From assembly GCF_023277745.1 (NCBI RefSeq), contig NZ_CP086322.1, forward strand, positions 372,001 through 436,000: a stretch of DNA of 64,000 nt. Reading direction: 5' to 3'. The notes beneath the pieces are model-generated. The model had not been told where the DNA came from and did no database searches. It saw only the letters and a list, made by a program, of their open reading frames with translations. This document shows positions 18,841 through 27,625 of this stretch, in pieces (the stretch's first letter is position 1; every line of letters starts with the position of its first letter). This DNA comes from Streptomyces halobius. Its GTDB lineage: Bacteria > Actinomycetota > Actinomycetes > Streptomycetales > Streptomycetaceae. A program made the translations under genes and the position numbers.

Positions 18841-19722
18841 TTACGACGCGTCGGCGATCTGGTGCCGGAGATGGTCGTAGGCCCAGGCGCCGAGGGTGGT
18901 CGGGGTGGTGGTCCGGACGGTGCGGCGCTGTTCGGGCACGAAGTTCTCGCGCAGGCCGGTCGACATTCCGAGCACGGCCTCGACCAGGCTGTCGGTCATA
19001 CCCGCCTGGTGAAGCTGGGTGCGCATGGCGTCGTCGGTGATCCGTTCGACGCTGATCCGCCGACCGGTGGCAGCGGTGAGGATTTCGCTGACCTGTCGCC
19101 AGGTGAGGTCGGCGGGCCCGTGAACTGCTTGCACGCAACGTCCGGACCAGGCAGGAGAAAGCAGGCGGGTGGCGGCCACCTCGGCGATGTCGCGAGGCGC
19201 CACCCAGGCCATGGGTTGGTCGAGGGGAAGGATCACCTGGAGGGTGCCGGCGCGTAGGGCATCGAGTTGAAGTTCGAGATTGGTGAAGAAATAGCCGCAG
19301 CGGAGGTGGGTGACGTCGACGCCCGTGCCATCCAAAGCAGTCTCGGTGTGTGCCAGGCCGTCGATCTCGCCGGCGCCATGACGTTTCTCGGCGCCGACGC
19401 TGCTCTGGAAAACGACGCGGCCGATCCGGTTCTCGGTGACGGCGCGGACCACGCTGCTGGTGGCGCGGGCGTAGTCGGCGAGGGGATCCTCGCTGCCGGT
19501 GGTCGGGTCCACCCAGAACAGTGCGTCGATATCGTCGGTGGCGGCCACCACCGCGTCGGCGTCGTATTGGTCGACCGGCACGGCATCCACCTCGTCCTGG
19601 AACTCGGGAGCCAGTCGGCCGGGGTCGCGCAGTAAGACGCGCGGCCGGATCCCGGCGCGGACCAGTGCGGCGACGACGTGGCGGCCGACGTTGCCGGTCG
19701 GCGTAGTGACAGCGATCTGCAC
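18841..19722 (-). CDS. NmrA-like NAD(P)-binding protein (atypical SDR)
   Basis: A 293-residue Rossmann protein. The N-terminal dinucleotide motif is VTTPTGNVGRHVVAAL (T-x-x-G-x-x-G at about 6-12), followed by RVLLRDPGRL for NADP-type phosphate contact. Then FQSSVGAEKRHG and THLRCGYFFTNL, as in NmrA/quinone-oxidoreductase-2-like proteins. The active-site YxxxK of classical SDRs is absent, so it may be a redox sensor or quinone reductase rather than a dehydrogenase. The start is GTG with GAGAGGAAG 6 bases before it. Monocistronic. Confidence 0.85.
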   Translation of the reverse strand: MQIAVTTPTGNVGRHVVAALVRAGIRPRVLLRDPGRLAPEFQDEVDAVPVDQYDADAVVAATDDIDALFWVDPTTGSEDPLADYARATSSVVRAVTENRIGRVVFQSSVGAEKRHGAGEIDGLAHTETALDGTGVDVTHLRCGYFFTNLELQLDALRAGTLQVILPLDQPMAWVAPRDIAEVAATRLLSPAWSGRCVQAVHGPADLTWRQVSEILTAATGRRISVERITDDAMRTQLHQAGMTDSLVEAVLGMSTGLRENFVPEQRRTVRTTTPTTLGAWAYDHLRHQIADAS

Positions 19723-20129
19723 GGTTTCTTCCTCTCATCGGTGGCCCGACTGCAGATTAGGAGCCAAGGCGGCCGGAGCCTGTCCTCCTTTCCTGGAAGG
19801 CTGCTACCAGCCCCACGAATTCCCCGATGTGTCCATCGAACGCTGGTTGACCACCGACTTCGGCCGCGTCACTTCACGCTCACCCCGCTCTGCCGCCATG
19901 CCTGCTCGATGACTCGGCAGGGTCGGCGGCATCCCGGCCCGCAGGTCGGCGAGGAAGTTCGCCGAGCTCGTATGTGTGTAGGGCGGCAGCCCCAGGACGA
20001 TCGCCTTGCCGATGCCGGACCAGCGCTGGTCGAGGGGGAGTTGTTCGGCGAAATTGCGAGGCGGGAGCCGACGGGGCGTTGAGAGGATGCCGGCGCGCTG
20101 CATGCCCGATACGAAAGGAACCGACGACC
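19723..20129. other. Intergenic region upstream of nmrA-like and ridA genes
   Basis: A divergent promoter region of about 400 bases. A minus-strand open frame (19804-20103) is protein-like in part but matches no family I know. The ridA ribosome binding site (GAAAGGAA, about 20112-20120) is at the right edge. Confidence 0.4.
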
Positions 20130-20549
20130 GTGCCTCGTGCCGTCACTTTGATCCGCTCCTCCGCACTGTCCGACGTCGCCGAGTACGCCTACGCGGCCAC
20201 GGCGCCCGCCGAGTCACGGTTGGTCTTTCTCGCCGGAGCGTGTCCGCTCAATGCGGACGGCTCCACGGCAGCGATCGGGGACTATGCGGGCCAGGCAGCA
20301 AAAGCCGTCGAGAACATGCGGGCCGCTCTCGCCGATTCCGGCGCTTCACTCGGGGACGTCATCAGTACAAGGGTTCTTGTGGCGTCGGCCCGGCAGGAAG
20401 ATCTGGTGGCCGCCTGGAAGGTGGTCCGCGACGCGTTCGGTGACCACGATGTTCCCAGCACCTTGCTCGGTGTCACCGTGCTCGGCTATGACGACCAACT
20501 CGTGGAGATCGAAGCCATCGCCGCCGTGCTTGATCAGCGTCGTGCTTGA
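20130..20549 (+). CDS. RidA/YjgF-family protein
   Basis: A 139-residue member of the RidA (YjgF/YER057c/UK114) family, enamine/imine deaminases that clear reactive 2-aminoacrylate-type intermediates. It shows the expected fold order: AESRLVFLAGACPLNADGS (strand 1 and loop), DYAGQAAKAVENMRAAL (helix), LGDVISTRVLVAS (with the conserved Arg that binds the substrate carboxylate) and VPSTLLGVTVLGYDDQLVEIEA (C-terminal strands ending in the Glu). GTG 20130 is chosen because GAAAGGAA precedes it. Convergent with tpg. Confidence 0.9.
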   Translation: MPRAVTLIRSSALSDVAEYAYAATAPAESRLVFLAGACPLNADGSTAAIGDYAGQAAKAVENMRAALADSGASLGDVISTRVLVASARQEDLVAAWKVVRDAFGDHDVPSTLLGVTVLGYDDQLVEIEAIAAVLDQRRA

Positions 20550-20594
20550 TGAGCCGTGCTTGGTCAGCGAGGCCAGCAGGCCGGGCGGGACGGA

Positions 20595-21149
20595 CTAAAA
20601 GGAAACGTCGAAATAGTCGATGTCTGTGATGTCCGCTTCCAGGTCTTGGGCGCGGCGGCCGCCGTCCTGGAAATAGATCTCTTGTAGTCCCTCGGCGATG
20701 ATTGCGCGCAGTCGCCGGTCGTCGGCGCCTTCCTGCTGGGCCCGGAACAGGCGGCCGGCGTACTCCGGCGGGAGGTGCACGGTGAGCCTGCGCAACCGGG
20801 GGTCGTCGGTGGTGCCGATCGGTGCGGTGTAGCCGAATCGCGCGCGGGTTTCGATGGTGATGCCCGTGGTGGCGGCCGCTTGTCGGCGACGGCGCTCGCG
20901 TACCCGGGGCTGCCAGCGGCGGCGGACCTCGGTGTCGATGCGGTCCGCGATGGGCTTGGGCGGCTTCTTGCGCTGGCCTTTGAGATAACGCTCGACGGAG
21001 CGCTGGCTGACCGAGAGCACCTCGGCGACGGCTCTGGTGGTCTTCAGCTTGCGCAGCAGGAACTCCACCCGTTTCTGCGTGGACTTGGGGGGCTCACGGG
21101 CGAACGTCTCACAGTCTGCGCGGTCCAGGGCCTCGTCGATGTCCCCCAC
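20595..21149 (-). CDS. tpg: Terminal protein Tpg, telomere capping
   Basis: A 184-residue protein matching Tpg, the terminal protein bound covalently to the 5' telomere ends of Streptomyces linear chromosomes and plasmids, where it primes end patching. A helix-turn-helix-like segment (TTRAVAEVLSVSQRSVERYLKG, about 37-58) is followed by a basic stretch (RERRRRQ). The region PIGTTDD places threonines at 113-114; Thr114 is, as I recall, the deoxynucleotidylated residue in S. coelicolor Tpg. The length equals that of known Tpg proteins. GTG 21149 lies 3 bases after the tap stop with GAGGGAGAG as RBS, so it is coupled to tap. It appears intact. Confidence 0.9.
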   Translation of the reverse strand: MGDIDEALDRADCETFAREPPKSTQKRVEFLLRKLKTTRAVAEVLSVSQRSVERYLKGQRKKPPKPIADRIDTEVRRRWQPRVRERRRRQAAATTGITIETRARFGYTAPIGTTDDPRLRRLTVHLPPEYAGRLFRAQQEGADDRRLRAIIAEGLQEIYFQDGGRRAQDLEADITDIDYFDVSF

Positions 21150-21152
21150 GGC

Positions 21153-23139
21153 CTACTCTCCCTCGTCCATGACGGCGTCGCCGCCCTTGATGTGGCGGGC
21201 GGGGTTGTAGCCCTGCTCCATCATGTCGACCGCCCACATCATTTCCTGCGTGCCTTCGTGCTTGGCCAAGCCGGGGGTGGCGCCCAGGCGGAAGGTACCG
21301 AGCACCGGTGTGCCGTCGTCGTCGCGTGGCAGGAAGTCGAGCGGGGAAGGGCCGCTGGAGGCGTACACGACACAGTCGGACAGCACGGCCAGCGGGTACC
21401 GGCCGCTCACTTCGGCGAGCTTGCGCATCTTGCGGTGCATGTTGACACGGGCCTTGGCGATGACCGCTGCCCGGATGTCCGGCCGCCATGTGGGGCGTTC
21501 CAAAGCCGGCCAGCGTTCGCCATCACGGAAGCCACGGCCCTGCGGGCGTTCGCGAAGCTTGCCGATGCCGCCCTGGATTGTCGACTTGATGGCGGAGAGC
21601 ACCATGGCGCCCTGTGTGTGGCGCCGGATCGCGGAGCGCAGTTCGTCGTCCGTCATGGCGGCGAGGCCGGGGTCCCGGCTGCGCACAGCGGGCAGGTCCG
21701 TCTCGTCCGCACTCTTGAGGGTCTTGTGCAGGGCCATGGCGGCGAGGAACTGGGTCTCGTCCGGGTCCTTGGCGACGGGGATGCCGAGGTTGGCCATGGT
21801 GGCGACGTACGCCTCTTTGAGCCGGTCGTGCCAGGGGTCGAGGTACGGGCCGGTCTCGTGGCGCAGGTACGCCTCACGGGGCGCGATGTCGTAACCGAGC
21901 TCCTGGGCGTATGTGACGGTGGGGGCGGCGTACCAGGCCGGGCCGGTCGGGCGCTCGCCGGTGGGGGTGAACGGGTGGGGAGGCGTGGGTCGAGGTCGAT
22001 GTGGGAGAGGTCCACCAGCCAGCTGCCGGGGATCTTCTTGTCGAAGACAGGGGTGTTGACGTGCACCGGCTCGCCCAGGCCGACGGCCAGACGGGCCGCG
22101 GCGGCGAGGAAGGCGGTGTTGATGTCGATGCCGACCGCCCACGGCAGCAGGCACTCCTGATCCGACAGCAGCTTCGGGTCGCGCACCCATTGGTACGCCT
22201 CCTCGTCGAGCAAGCCGTCGACGGCGCGGCCCTGGCCGACGGGGTGCTCGGGCGGGGCCTCGGGCGGGGCCGGTTCCACCGGCTGGGTGAGTGCGCCCGG
22301 GTTGGGGCCGGAGACGTAGGAACCGGTCGTCACGTCCTTGACGGGGCGGGTCGGCGGGCGCAGAGCGGTCATCAGCTCCAGACCGCAGACCGCGGTGGAG
22401 CCGCGGGGGGTGAGGACGCGGGTGGCGTAGATGCCCAGGACGCGGGCGAGTTCGGCCGGCGGCAGCCGGTCGGCGCCGGGCCAAACGCGGGAGTCGAGGG
22501 CGCCCCAGGGGAGGACGGCGAGCTGGACGCACTGGCGCCGGCCGCCCTGAACGGGGCGGTAGATCCGCGCCCATGGGCCGAACCCGCGACGGGTGAGCTG
22601 CCACTTCGAGCGGGTGAGCTGCTTGACGACCTTGTGGTCGTCCGGCAGCCGCCAGTCCCGTCGGCCTTCGAAGGAATCGAGGGCGAGCGGCAGCCCGAAG
22701 CGTTCCGCCGCGGCCGCGGTGAGCACGATCAACGGGTCGCTGTCGCGGCCGTTGCGGTGCAGTCGCGGGGAGCCCAGCCTCGCCTCCTCCAGGGCCCAGG
22801 TGGCCAGCGACGAGACGGTCTTGGCCGGACAGTCCAGGATCAGGCCGCCCACGCAGTACGCGGACCCATCACCGTCGAGTACCGCCAGCGGCCCGTTCGC
22901 GAACAGTGGATCGGCTGTGGCTTGAGGGGTGGTGGTGGGCTGCTTCCCGCCCGGTCGCCGGGCGGCCGGGTGCGCCGCTCGCGGCCTGCTGGAGGAAGCC
23001 GGGGCGGCGGGGGCTGGGACAGCAGGGGCGGGAGCGGATCGACTCTGGGCGGCCGGTGCCGGAGCGACGGGTGCCTGGGCGGCAGAGGGGTCTTGAGGAG
23101 GGCGTCAACAGGGTCGGGCTTCCTGTGCATGGCGTGCAA
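21153..23139 (-). pseudogene. tap: Telomere-associated protein Tap, frameshifted
   Basis: The partner of Tpg; Tap binds telomeric 3' overhangs and recruits Tpg. The core reads GGLILDCPAKTVSSLATWAL, SPRLHRNGRDSDPLIVLTAA, RRGFGPWARIYRPVQGGRRQC, VGIDINTAFLAAAARL, GSWLVDLSHIDLDPRLP, then (after a shift near 21980) HPFTPTGERPTGPAWYA, IKSTIQGGIGKLRERPQGRG, RAAVIAKARVNMHRKMRKLA and HIKGGDAVMDEGE. One extra C in the CCCC run near 21980 repairs the main break. A second change near 23090 separates the start (MHRKPDPVDALLKT) from an Ala/Pro linker. The usual N-terminal XRE-type HTH of Tap was not found, so the N-terminus is shortened or divergent. Confidence 0.85.
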
Positions 23140-23157
23140 ATCCCCTTTTGTCTCGTA

Positions 23158-23370
23158 TCAGCCCTGGTGGTTCGTCCGGGAGGCCCGGTACGGATCCGCG
23201 TCGAGGAACTCACGCAGGTACTGGCCGGTGAGGATGCGCGCGGAGTTGCGGCCCGGAGGCAGCGGAAGCCGGTGCCCCAGAGCCCATCGAAAGCGGTCGG
23301 CCGGCGCCAGGCCGAAAACGTACTTACCGCCCTGTTGCTGGTGCGAGGGGTGGCATCGAGAAATGGTGCG
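23158..23370 (-). pseudogene. C-terminal fragment of an unknown protein upstream of tap
   Basis: A 70-codon frame without an ATG, ending just before tap. It reads QQQGGKYVFGLAPADRFRWAL then HRLPLPPGRNSARILTGQYL and REFLDADPYRASRTNHQG. The composition and codon use are protein-like. Family not recognised. It may be the tail of a linear-replicon gene once in the tap-tpg operon, or of a truncated tap-proximal gene. Confidence 0.4.
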
Positions 23371-23378
23371 TCATCGAG

Positions 23379-23412
23379 AACGGGCCCTCGACCAGATGGT
23401 CGAGAGCCCGTT
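23379..23412 (-). terminator. Hairpin terminator after the small secreted protein
   Basis: AACGGGCCCTCGACCA-ga-TGGTCGAGAGCCCGTT: a 16-base stem with one mismatch and a 2-base loop, 22 bases past the stop at 23434. Confidence 0.8.
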
Positions 23413-23433
23413 GTCCACGCCGTCAAGCGACGG

Positions 23434-23856
23434 CTACCCCAGGGGCGGCAGCGACGCATTCTTCAGCGCGTCCGTGGGCAGCCCCGCTGTCGGCAATCCG
23501 TTTTCGGTGGCCGCCTTAGCCGTCTCGCCCACGATGGATTCCGCTGAGCCAACGGCGTTATCGGCCGCCTTCCGCGCGACCGGCCGTGTCTTCTTCGCCA
23601 TGGAGCCGGCCGTCCGAGCCGTCCGGGCCGTCGGAGGAACCGCCTTCTCCACGGCCTTGTTCCCGGCGCCTTCCGCGATTTGGGTCGCCTGTTGCGTGGC
23701 TCCGTCCACCGTTCCACCCAGGGTGCCGCTGGGGTCAAGAGCGGTCACCCCGTTCAGGTCAGGGCTCTTGGGCAGACTGACGGCCTGGGCGGCGGCGGTG
23801 GATCCCAGCGCCACGGCGGTTGCGGCGACAGCCGCTGCAGTGAGAACTCGTCGCAT
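23434..23856 (-). CDS. Small secreted protein, 140 aa
   Basis: An exported protein with a clear signal peptide (MRRVLTAAAVAATAVALGSTAAAQA). The mature part is helical and rich in Ala, Thr and Gly (GGTVDGATQQATQIAEGAGN, ARTAGSMAKKTRPVARKAAD) with no cysteines or catalytic motif. Similar Ala/Thr-rich secreted proteins are common and uncharacterised in Streptomyces. The start is firm: AAGGAGT lies 6 bases before the ATG. It has its own terminator. Confidence 0.8.
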   Translation of the reverse strand: MRRVLTAAAVAATAVALGSTAAAQAVSLPKSPDLNGVTALDPSGTLGGTVDGATQQATQIAEGAGNKAVEKAVPPTARTARTAGSMAKKTRPVARKAADNAVGSAESIVGETAKAATENGLPTAGLPTDALKNASLPPLG

Positions 23857-24165
23857 CAAGACTCCTTGGAAGGAAGGGCAGTTGGGTCTGTGCGATGAGA
23901 ACGACAGGCCAGGGTCAACGGACACGCACCAGCTCTCCGGAACATGCGCTCCCTGCGAGCCGGCAACGTCGTCCACGGCCGGGGCGCCCTGGCCCCACTC
24001 CTGATGATCGAGGCAATTCCCATGGCCTCGTCGCCGACCGATGGGTGTTCCGCGTTCCGGCACCGTTCAACTCCTGGCCAAGCTCACCCAGCACACTCTC
24101 GGAGTGAGACATTCCGCTTGGTGACACCGCTGTGGCCACACACCGGCCCCGGCACGGAGGGCCTC

Positions 24166-25980
24166 ATGGCCGGAACGGAAACCACCACCAACCGTCGTCG
24201 ATTCCTCCTCACCTCCGGTGGCGCGCTCGCCGCGACCGGTATCGCGTGGGCACTGCCGGGCCGGCGCCACGGCGGCACTGCTCCGAGTGCAGGGAACGCA
24301 CACGCCGCCCCCCGTCCGTCACCGGAACGCCCCCAGGTGCGGCGGGCAGCGCCGTACGGGCTCACCACGCTGGAGACCGCGGCGCGCCCCACCGGCAGCA
24401 GCAGCTACCGGCGCCTCACCTCCGGCCCCGGATGGCCCCTGGTCGTCCGGTCCGAACTCGCCGCGGCCAGGGCCGGGCGGCGCGACCGGCGCACCCCGCT
24501 GGCATGTTTCGTGCAGCTCACCGACCTCCATGTGTCCGACGTCCAGAGCCCTCTGCGTACGGAATTCCTGCGGGCCGGATCGCCGGGTTCATGGCGGGCG
24601 CAGGAGGTCCTGTCGGTCCCCGGCGCGGTCTCCCTGGTCGAGCAGGTGAACGCACTCGCCGCCGGCCCCCACACGGGACGACCGCCGGCCTTCGTCATGT
24701 CCACGGGCGACAACATCGACAACAATGCGATGGTGGAGCTCGAGTGGTTCATGACGCTCATGAGCGGCGGCCGGATCACTCCGAACACCGGCGATCCGGC
24801 CGCGTACGAGGGTGTCCAGAACTCCGGGCTCCCGCTGTACTGGCATCCGGACGGCAGCCTGCGCGACCAGGACACACGACGCGGTCTGCCAGGCATCCCG
24901 GGCTACCTCGAAGCCGCGATACGCACGGTGACCAGCCCCGGCCTGCGCATCCCCTGGTACTCGACGCCGGGCAACCACGACGACCTGCCGGGCGGTTGTC
25001 TGGCACCGCAGGACCCCATGCTCCGGGACTATGTCACCGGAGGCCGCAAACTGTTCTCCGTACCGGACACCGACGTGGCCGCCTACGCCCGCGTCCTCAA
25101 ATCCGGCGACGATCCCAAGAGCACCGTGCTCAAGGAGATCCTGCGGCGTAACGCCCACAGCGCGCGGCCGGTGACCGCCGACGAGCGGCGCCGCATGGTC
25201 ACACCGCACGCATACCTGGCGGCACACCTGGACCCCGCGTACGCCGGAGCGGGACCGGTCGGGCACGGATACACCGACAACCACCTGGACGACGAACGGA
25301 CGTACTACACGTTCACCGTCGCGGAAGGCGTCATCGGCATCAGTATCGACACCACCTACCGCAGCGGCCACTACGAAGGATCGCTCGGTACCGGGCAACT
25401 GCGCTGGCTGGAGCGGACGCTCGCCGCCCACAGTTCCCGCTACTACGACGCGGACGGACGGACGGTACGCAACACCGGCGCCGACGACGCGCACATCCTG
25501 GTGTTCAGCCACCACCACAGCCCCAGCATGACCCGACGCGCCGATGCGGCACGTACCGAGGAGCCGCGGCATGACGGCGCGGAGGTCATCGCACTCCTCA
25601 GCCGGTTCCCGAACGTAGCGGCTTGGATCAACGGCCACAGCCACATCAACCGCATCACACCACACGCCCACCCGACGGCCGCCCGCTCCTTCTGGGAAGT
25701 CAACACCGCCTCGCATGTGGACTATCCGCAGCACGCACGCCTCATCGAACTGGCCGACAACCACGACGGAACGCTGTCCTTGTTCACCACGCTCATCGAA
25801 TCCGCCGCTCCGCACCGCACGGACTTCGACGACCTGTCGGCCGTCGGCCTCGCGTCCCTCTACCGTGAGCTGTCCTACAACGCTCCCCACCTCGCCGGCA
25901 CCATGTCCGACGGCCTCCATGAGGCCATGGCAGGCACCGCGGCGGACCGCAATACGGAACTCCTCATACGCCGAGGGTGA
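24166..25980 (+). CDS. Tat-exported metallophosphoesterase (TIGR03767-type)
   Basis: A 604-residue calcineurin-like phosphoesterase. The N-terminus NRRRFLLTSGGALAATGIAWAL is a twin-arginine signal. Metal-binding motifs follow in order: VQLTDLHVSD (D-x-H), STGDNIDNN (GD), YSTPGNHDD (GNH), FSHHHSPS, and NGHSHIN (GHxH). The layout with a long insert between GD and GNH fits the actinobacterial PPA1498/TIGR03767 family, whose substrate is unknown. The ATG at 24166 has GGAGG 6 bases upstream. Exported after folding, as expected for a metal enzyme. Confidence 0.9.
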   Translation: MAGTETTTNRRRFLLTSGGALAATGIAWALPGRRHGGTAPSAGNAHAAPRPSPERPQVRRAAPYGLTTLETAARPTGSSSYRRLTSGPGWPLVVRSELAAARAGRRDRRTPLACFVQLTDLHVSDVQSPLRTEFLRAGSPGSWRAQEVLSVPGAVSLVEQVNALAAGPHTGRPPAFVMSTGDNIDNNAMVELEWFMTLMSGGRITPNTGDPAAYEGVQNSGLPLYWHPDGSLRDQDTRRGLPGIPGYLEAAIRTVTSPGLRIPWYSTPGNHDDLPGGCLAPQDPMLRDYVTGGRKLFSVPDTDVAAYARVLKSGDDPKSTVLKEILRRNAHSARPVTADERRRMVTPHAYLAAHLDPAYAGAGPVGHGYTDNHLDDERTYYTFTVAEGVIGISIDTTYRSGHYEGSLGTGQLRWLERTLAAHSSRYYDADGRTVRNTGADDAHILVFSHHHSPSMTRRADAARTEEPRHDGAEVIALLSRFPNVAAWINGHSHINRITPHAHPTAARSFWEVNTASHVDYPQHARLIELADNHDGTLSLFTTLIESAAPHRTDFDDLSAVGLASLYRELSYNAPHLAGTMSDGLHEAMAGTAADRNTELLIRRG

Positions 25981-26091
25981 GGCGCCCGCGCGCCCAGGGC
26001 GCCACGAAGGCCGCGTCGGCCTGGGGGCGGGGCGCGGTGCGCCCCATGCCACCCGCGATAGTCGATGAGTGGTCACGCGTGGGTTCGGCCT

Positions 26092-26120
26092 CCTGGCCGA
26101 CTGGCGCATCGCCAGCCAGG
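26092..26120 (+). terminator. Hairpin after the metallophosphoesterase gene
   Basis: CCTGG-ccga-CTGGCG-cat-CGCCAG-CCAGG: an 11-base stem with a 4-base bulge and 3-base loop, 112 bases after the stop and before the next promoter. Confidence 0.5.
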
Positions 26121-26141
26121 AGTGACCCAGAACACCCCTAT

Positions 26142-26195
26142 TCAAGTTTGACTACCACTCAGAAGGGCCATACTGTTCCGCGTAGTCAAATTTGA
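26142..26195. promoter_or_regulatory. Paired operator half-sites upstream of the NTF2-like gene
   Basis: TCAAGTTTGACTAC (26142-26155) and its inverted copy GTAGTCAAATTTGA (26182-26195) match at 13 of 14 bases, 26 bases apart. Each core (TCAAATTTGA) is itself a palindrome. Two dimer sites bracketing the promoter are likely. No regulator gene is adjacent. Confidence 0.6.
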
Positions 26196-26228
26196 CGAAT
26201 GTGCGAGCCAAGACCCTGAGGAGCCTGT

Positions 26229-26657
26229 GTGACCTTCCTGCCCGACACCGGATACGTCCCGACCGCCGAGGACCGCGCGAGCCTGGACGCCTGGTTCGCG
26301 GAGTACGACGCACAGAGCGCGAAGCGCGACGTGGAGCGCATGGCCGACATGGCGGTGTTCCCCCTCAACCTCGTGAGTGACGACGCAGCCGGCAACGGCC
26401 GCTCGGCACAGTGGGACCGCGAGCAGTTCGTCGCGACGATGACGCAGGTGATGGGAGACGGGAGCGAGGACATCAGGTTCGAGTCCACGCGGACACCCGT
26501 CTTCCTCTCGCCCTCCATGGCCGTGGTCTTCACGGACTCGACCATGACAACGGAGGGTCGGACCCAGCAGCTGCGCTACGCCGACATCCTGGTCAGGCGG
26601 GACGGGACGTGGGCGTTCCAGACCATGATCCAGAGCGGTTGGGGGGACAACCTGTAG
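26229..26657 (+). CDS. NTF2/SnoaL-like (DUF4440-type) protein
   Basis: A 142-residue cone-fold protein: helix ASLDAWFAEYDAQSAKRDVERM, strand MAVFPLNLVSDD, helix DREQFVATMTQVM, then the beta sheet (SPSMAVVFTDSTMTT, QQLRYADILVRRDGTWAFQTM). Such proteins are isomerases, cyclases or ligand binders; no catalytic His/Asp pair is obvious. GTG 26229 is preceded by TGAGGAG. Two inverted operator sites lie just upstream, so it is probably induced by a small molecule. Confidence 0.75.
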   Translation: MTFLPDTGYVPTAEDRASLDAWFAEYDAQSAKRDVERMADMAVFPLNLVSDDAAGNGRSAQWDREQFVATMTQVMGDGSEDIRFESTRTPVFLSPSMAVVFTDSTMTTEGRTQQLRYADILVRRDGTWAFQTMIQSGWGDNL

Positions 26658-26716
26658 CGCCGGGCGCACATACGGATACCCGTCGGCCGTCATCAGCCAC
26701 CCTCCACCCTCCATCC

Positions 26717-26748
26717 GCCGCTCGCCGCTCGCCGCTCGCCGCTCGCCG
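26717..26748. repeat. 7-bp tandem repeat (GCCGCTC)
   Basis: Four and a half copies of GCCGCTC in the gap between the NTF2-like and DM13 genes. It is a slippage-prone microsatellite with no apparent function. Confidence 0.7.
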
Positions 26749-26843
26749 TAAGAATTCCGTTATCCGCGACATGCGGACGGGCGGCCCGGTGCCCCGTTGA
26801 ATGAGTGGAAGAGAAAACGCTTTCGAGAGGCAGGGCGGGGCAC

Positions 26844-27410
26844 ATGCGCGCAATTCTGAGCAAACCGGTGTTCATCGGGGTGCTTGCTGTGGTCGTGGTG
26901 GCGGTCGGCGCGGGACTGTTCTGGTTCCAGCCGTGGAAGCTGTGGGTGGACGAGACCGTACGCGAGGAATTGCCCGCCGCTGCGCAGACGCCCGCCACTC
27001 CCCCGTCCAAGGACCCGGCGGCCAAACCGTCCACGCCGTCCACACCGGCCCCCGGGCCGAGCACGCTGGCCACCGGCAAGCTGATCAGCCATGAGCACAG
27101 CACCTCCGGGACGGTGAAGATTGTGCGGCTGGCTGACGGCACCCACACACTGCGCCTGGAGAACCTCGACACCAGCAACGGCCCGGACCTGCGTGTCTGG
27201 GTCACCGACGCACCGGTGAAGAAGGGCGAGGCCGGCTGGCACGTCTTCGACGACGGAAAGTACGTCAGCCTCGGCAAGCTCAAAGGCAACAAGGGCGACC
27301 AGAACTATCCGCTGCCCGACGACTTCAAACTGGAGCAGTACACAAGCGTCAGCATCTGGTGTGACCGTTTCGATGTCTCTTTCGGTGCGGCCGAACTCTC
27401 CCGGGTGTGA
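26844..27410 (+). CDS. Membrane-anchored DM13-domain protein
   Basis: A 188-residue protein with one N-terminal membrane anchor (VFIGVLAVVVVAVGAGLFWF), a Pro/Thr/Ala spacer (DPAAKPSTPSTPAPGPST) and a C-terminal DM13 domain outside the membrane (HSTSGTVKIVRLADGTHTL, LRLENLDTSNGPDLRVWVTD, YTSVSIWCDRFDVSFGAAEL). DM13 domains are proposed electron-transfer modules with a conserved Cys, here in IWCDRF. The ATG at 26844 (after GAGAGGCAGGGCGGGG) is preferred over 26805. Monocistronic. Confidence 0.85.
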   Translation: MRAILSKPVFIGVLAVVVVAVGAGLFWFQPWKLWVDETVREELPAAAQTPATPPSKDPAAKPSTPSTPAPGPSTLATGKLISHEHSTSGTVKIVRLADGTHTLRLENLDTSNGPDLRVWVTDAPVKKGEAGWHVFDDGKYVSLGKLKGNKGDQNYPLPDDFKLEQYTSVSIWCDRFDVSFGAAELSRV

Positions 27411-27625
27411 TGGGGCCTCAAACGCTGTTTTCAAATGCTCCTGGCCCGCTTCGAGGTGACGCCCACTCAATGCGCCAGTTGCCAACTGGCCAACTAATCA
27501 CTGCGTCGAGAATGCCGTTGCCCTTGCGGAGCCCAACGCCGATCGGGCGGCGGCTTGCGATCGCAGCTTGAGGTCGCAGTTTGAGGTGCCGTCCAGGGTT
27601 CCGGCTTGAGGTAGTTCGCCGGAAC
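27411..27625. other. Convergent intergenic gap
   Basis: Between the DM13 and pcm stops. No gene and no strong hairpin; only a weak GTTGCCAAC/TGGCCAAC repeat near 27476-27494. Confidence 0.35.

Noticed and set aside
20595..23370. Telomere sequence itself in this window
   Set aside because: The protein genes are present but no dense array of terminal palindromes was seen near them or at the window edges.
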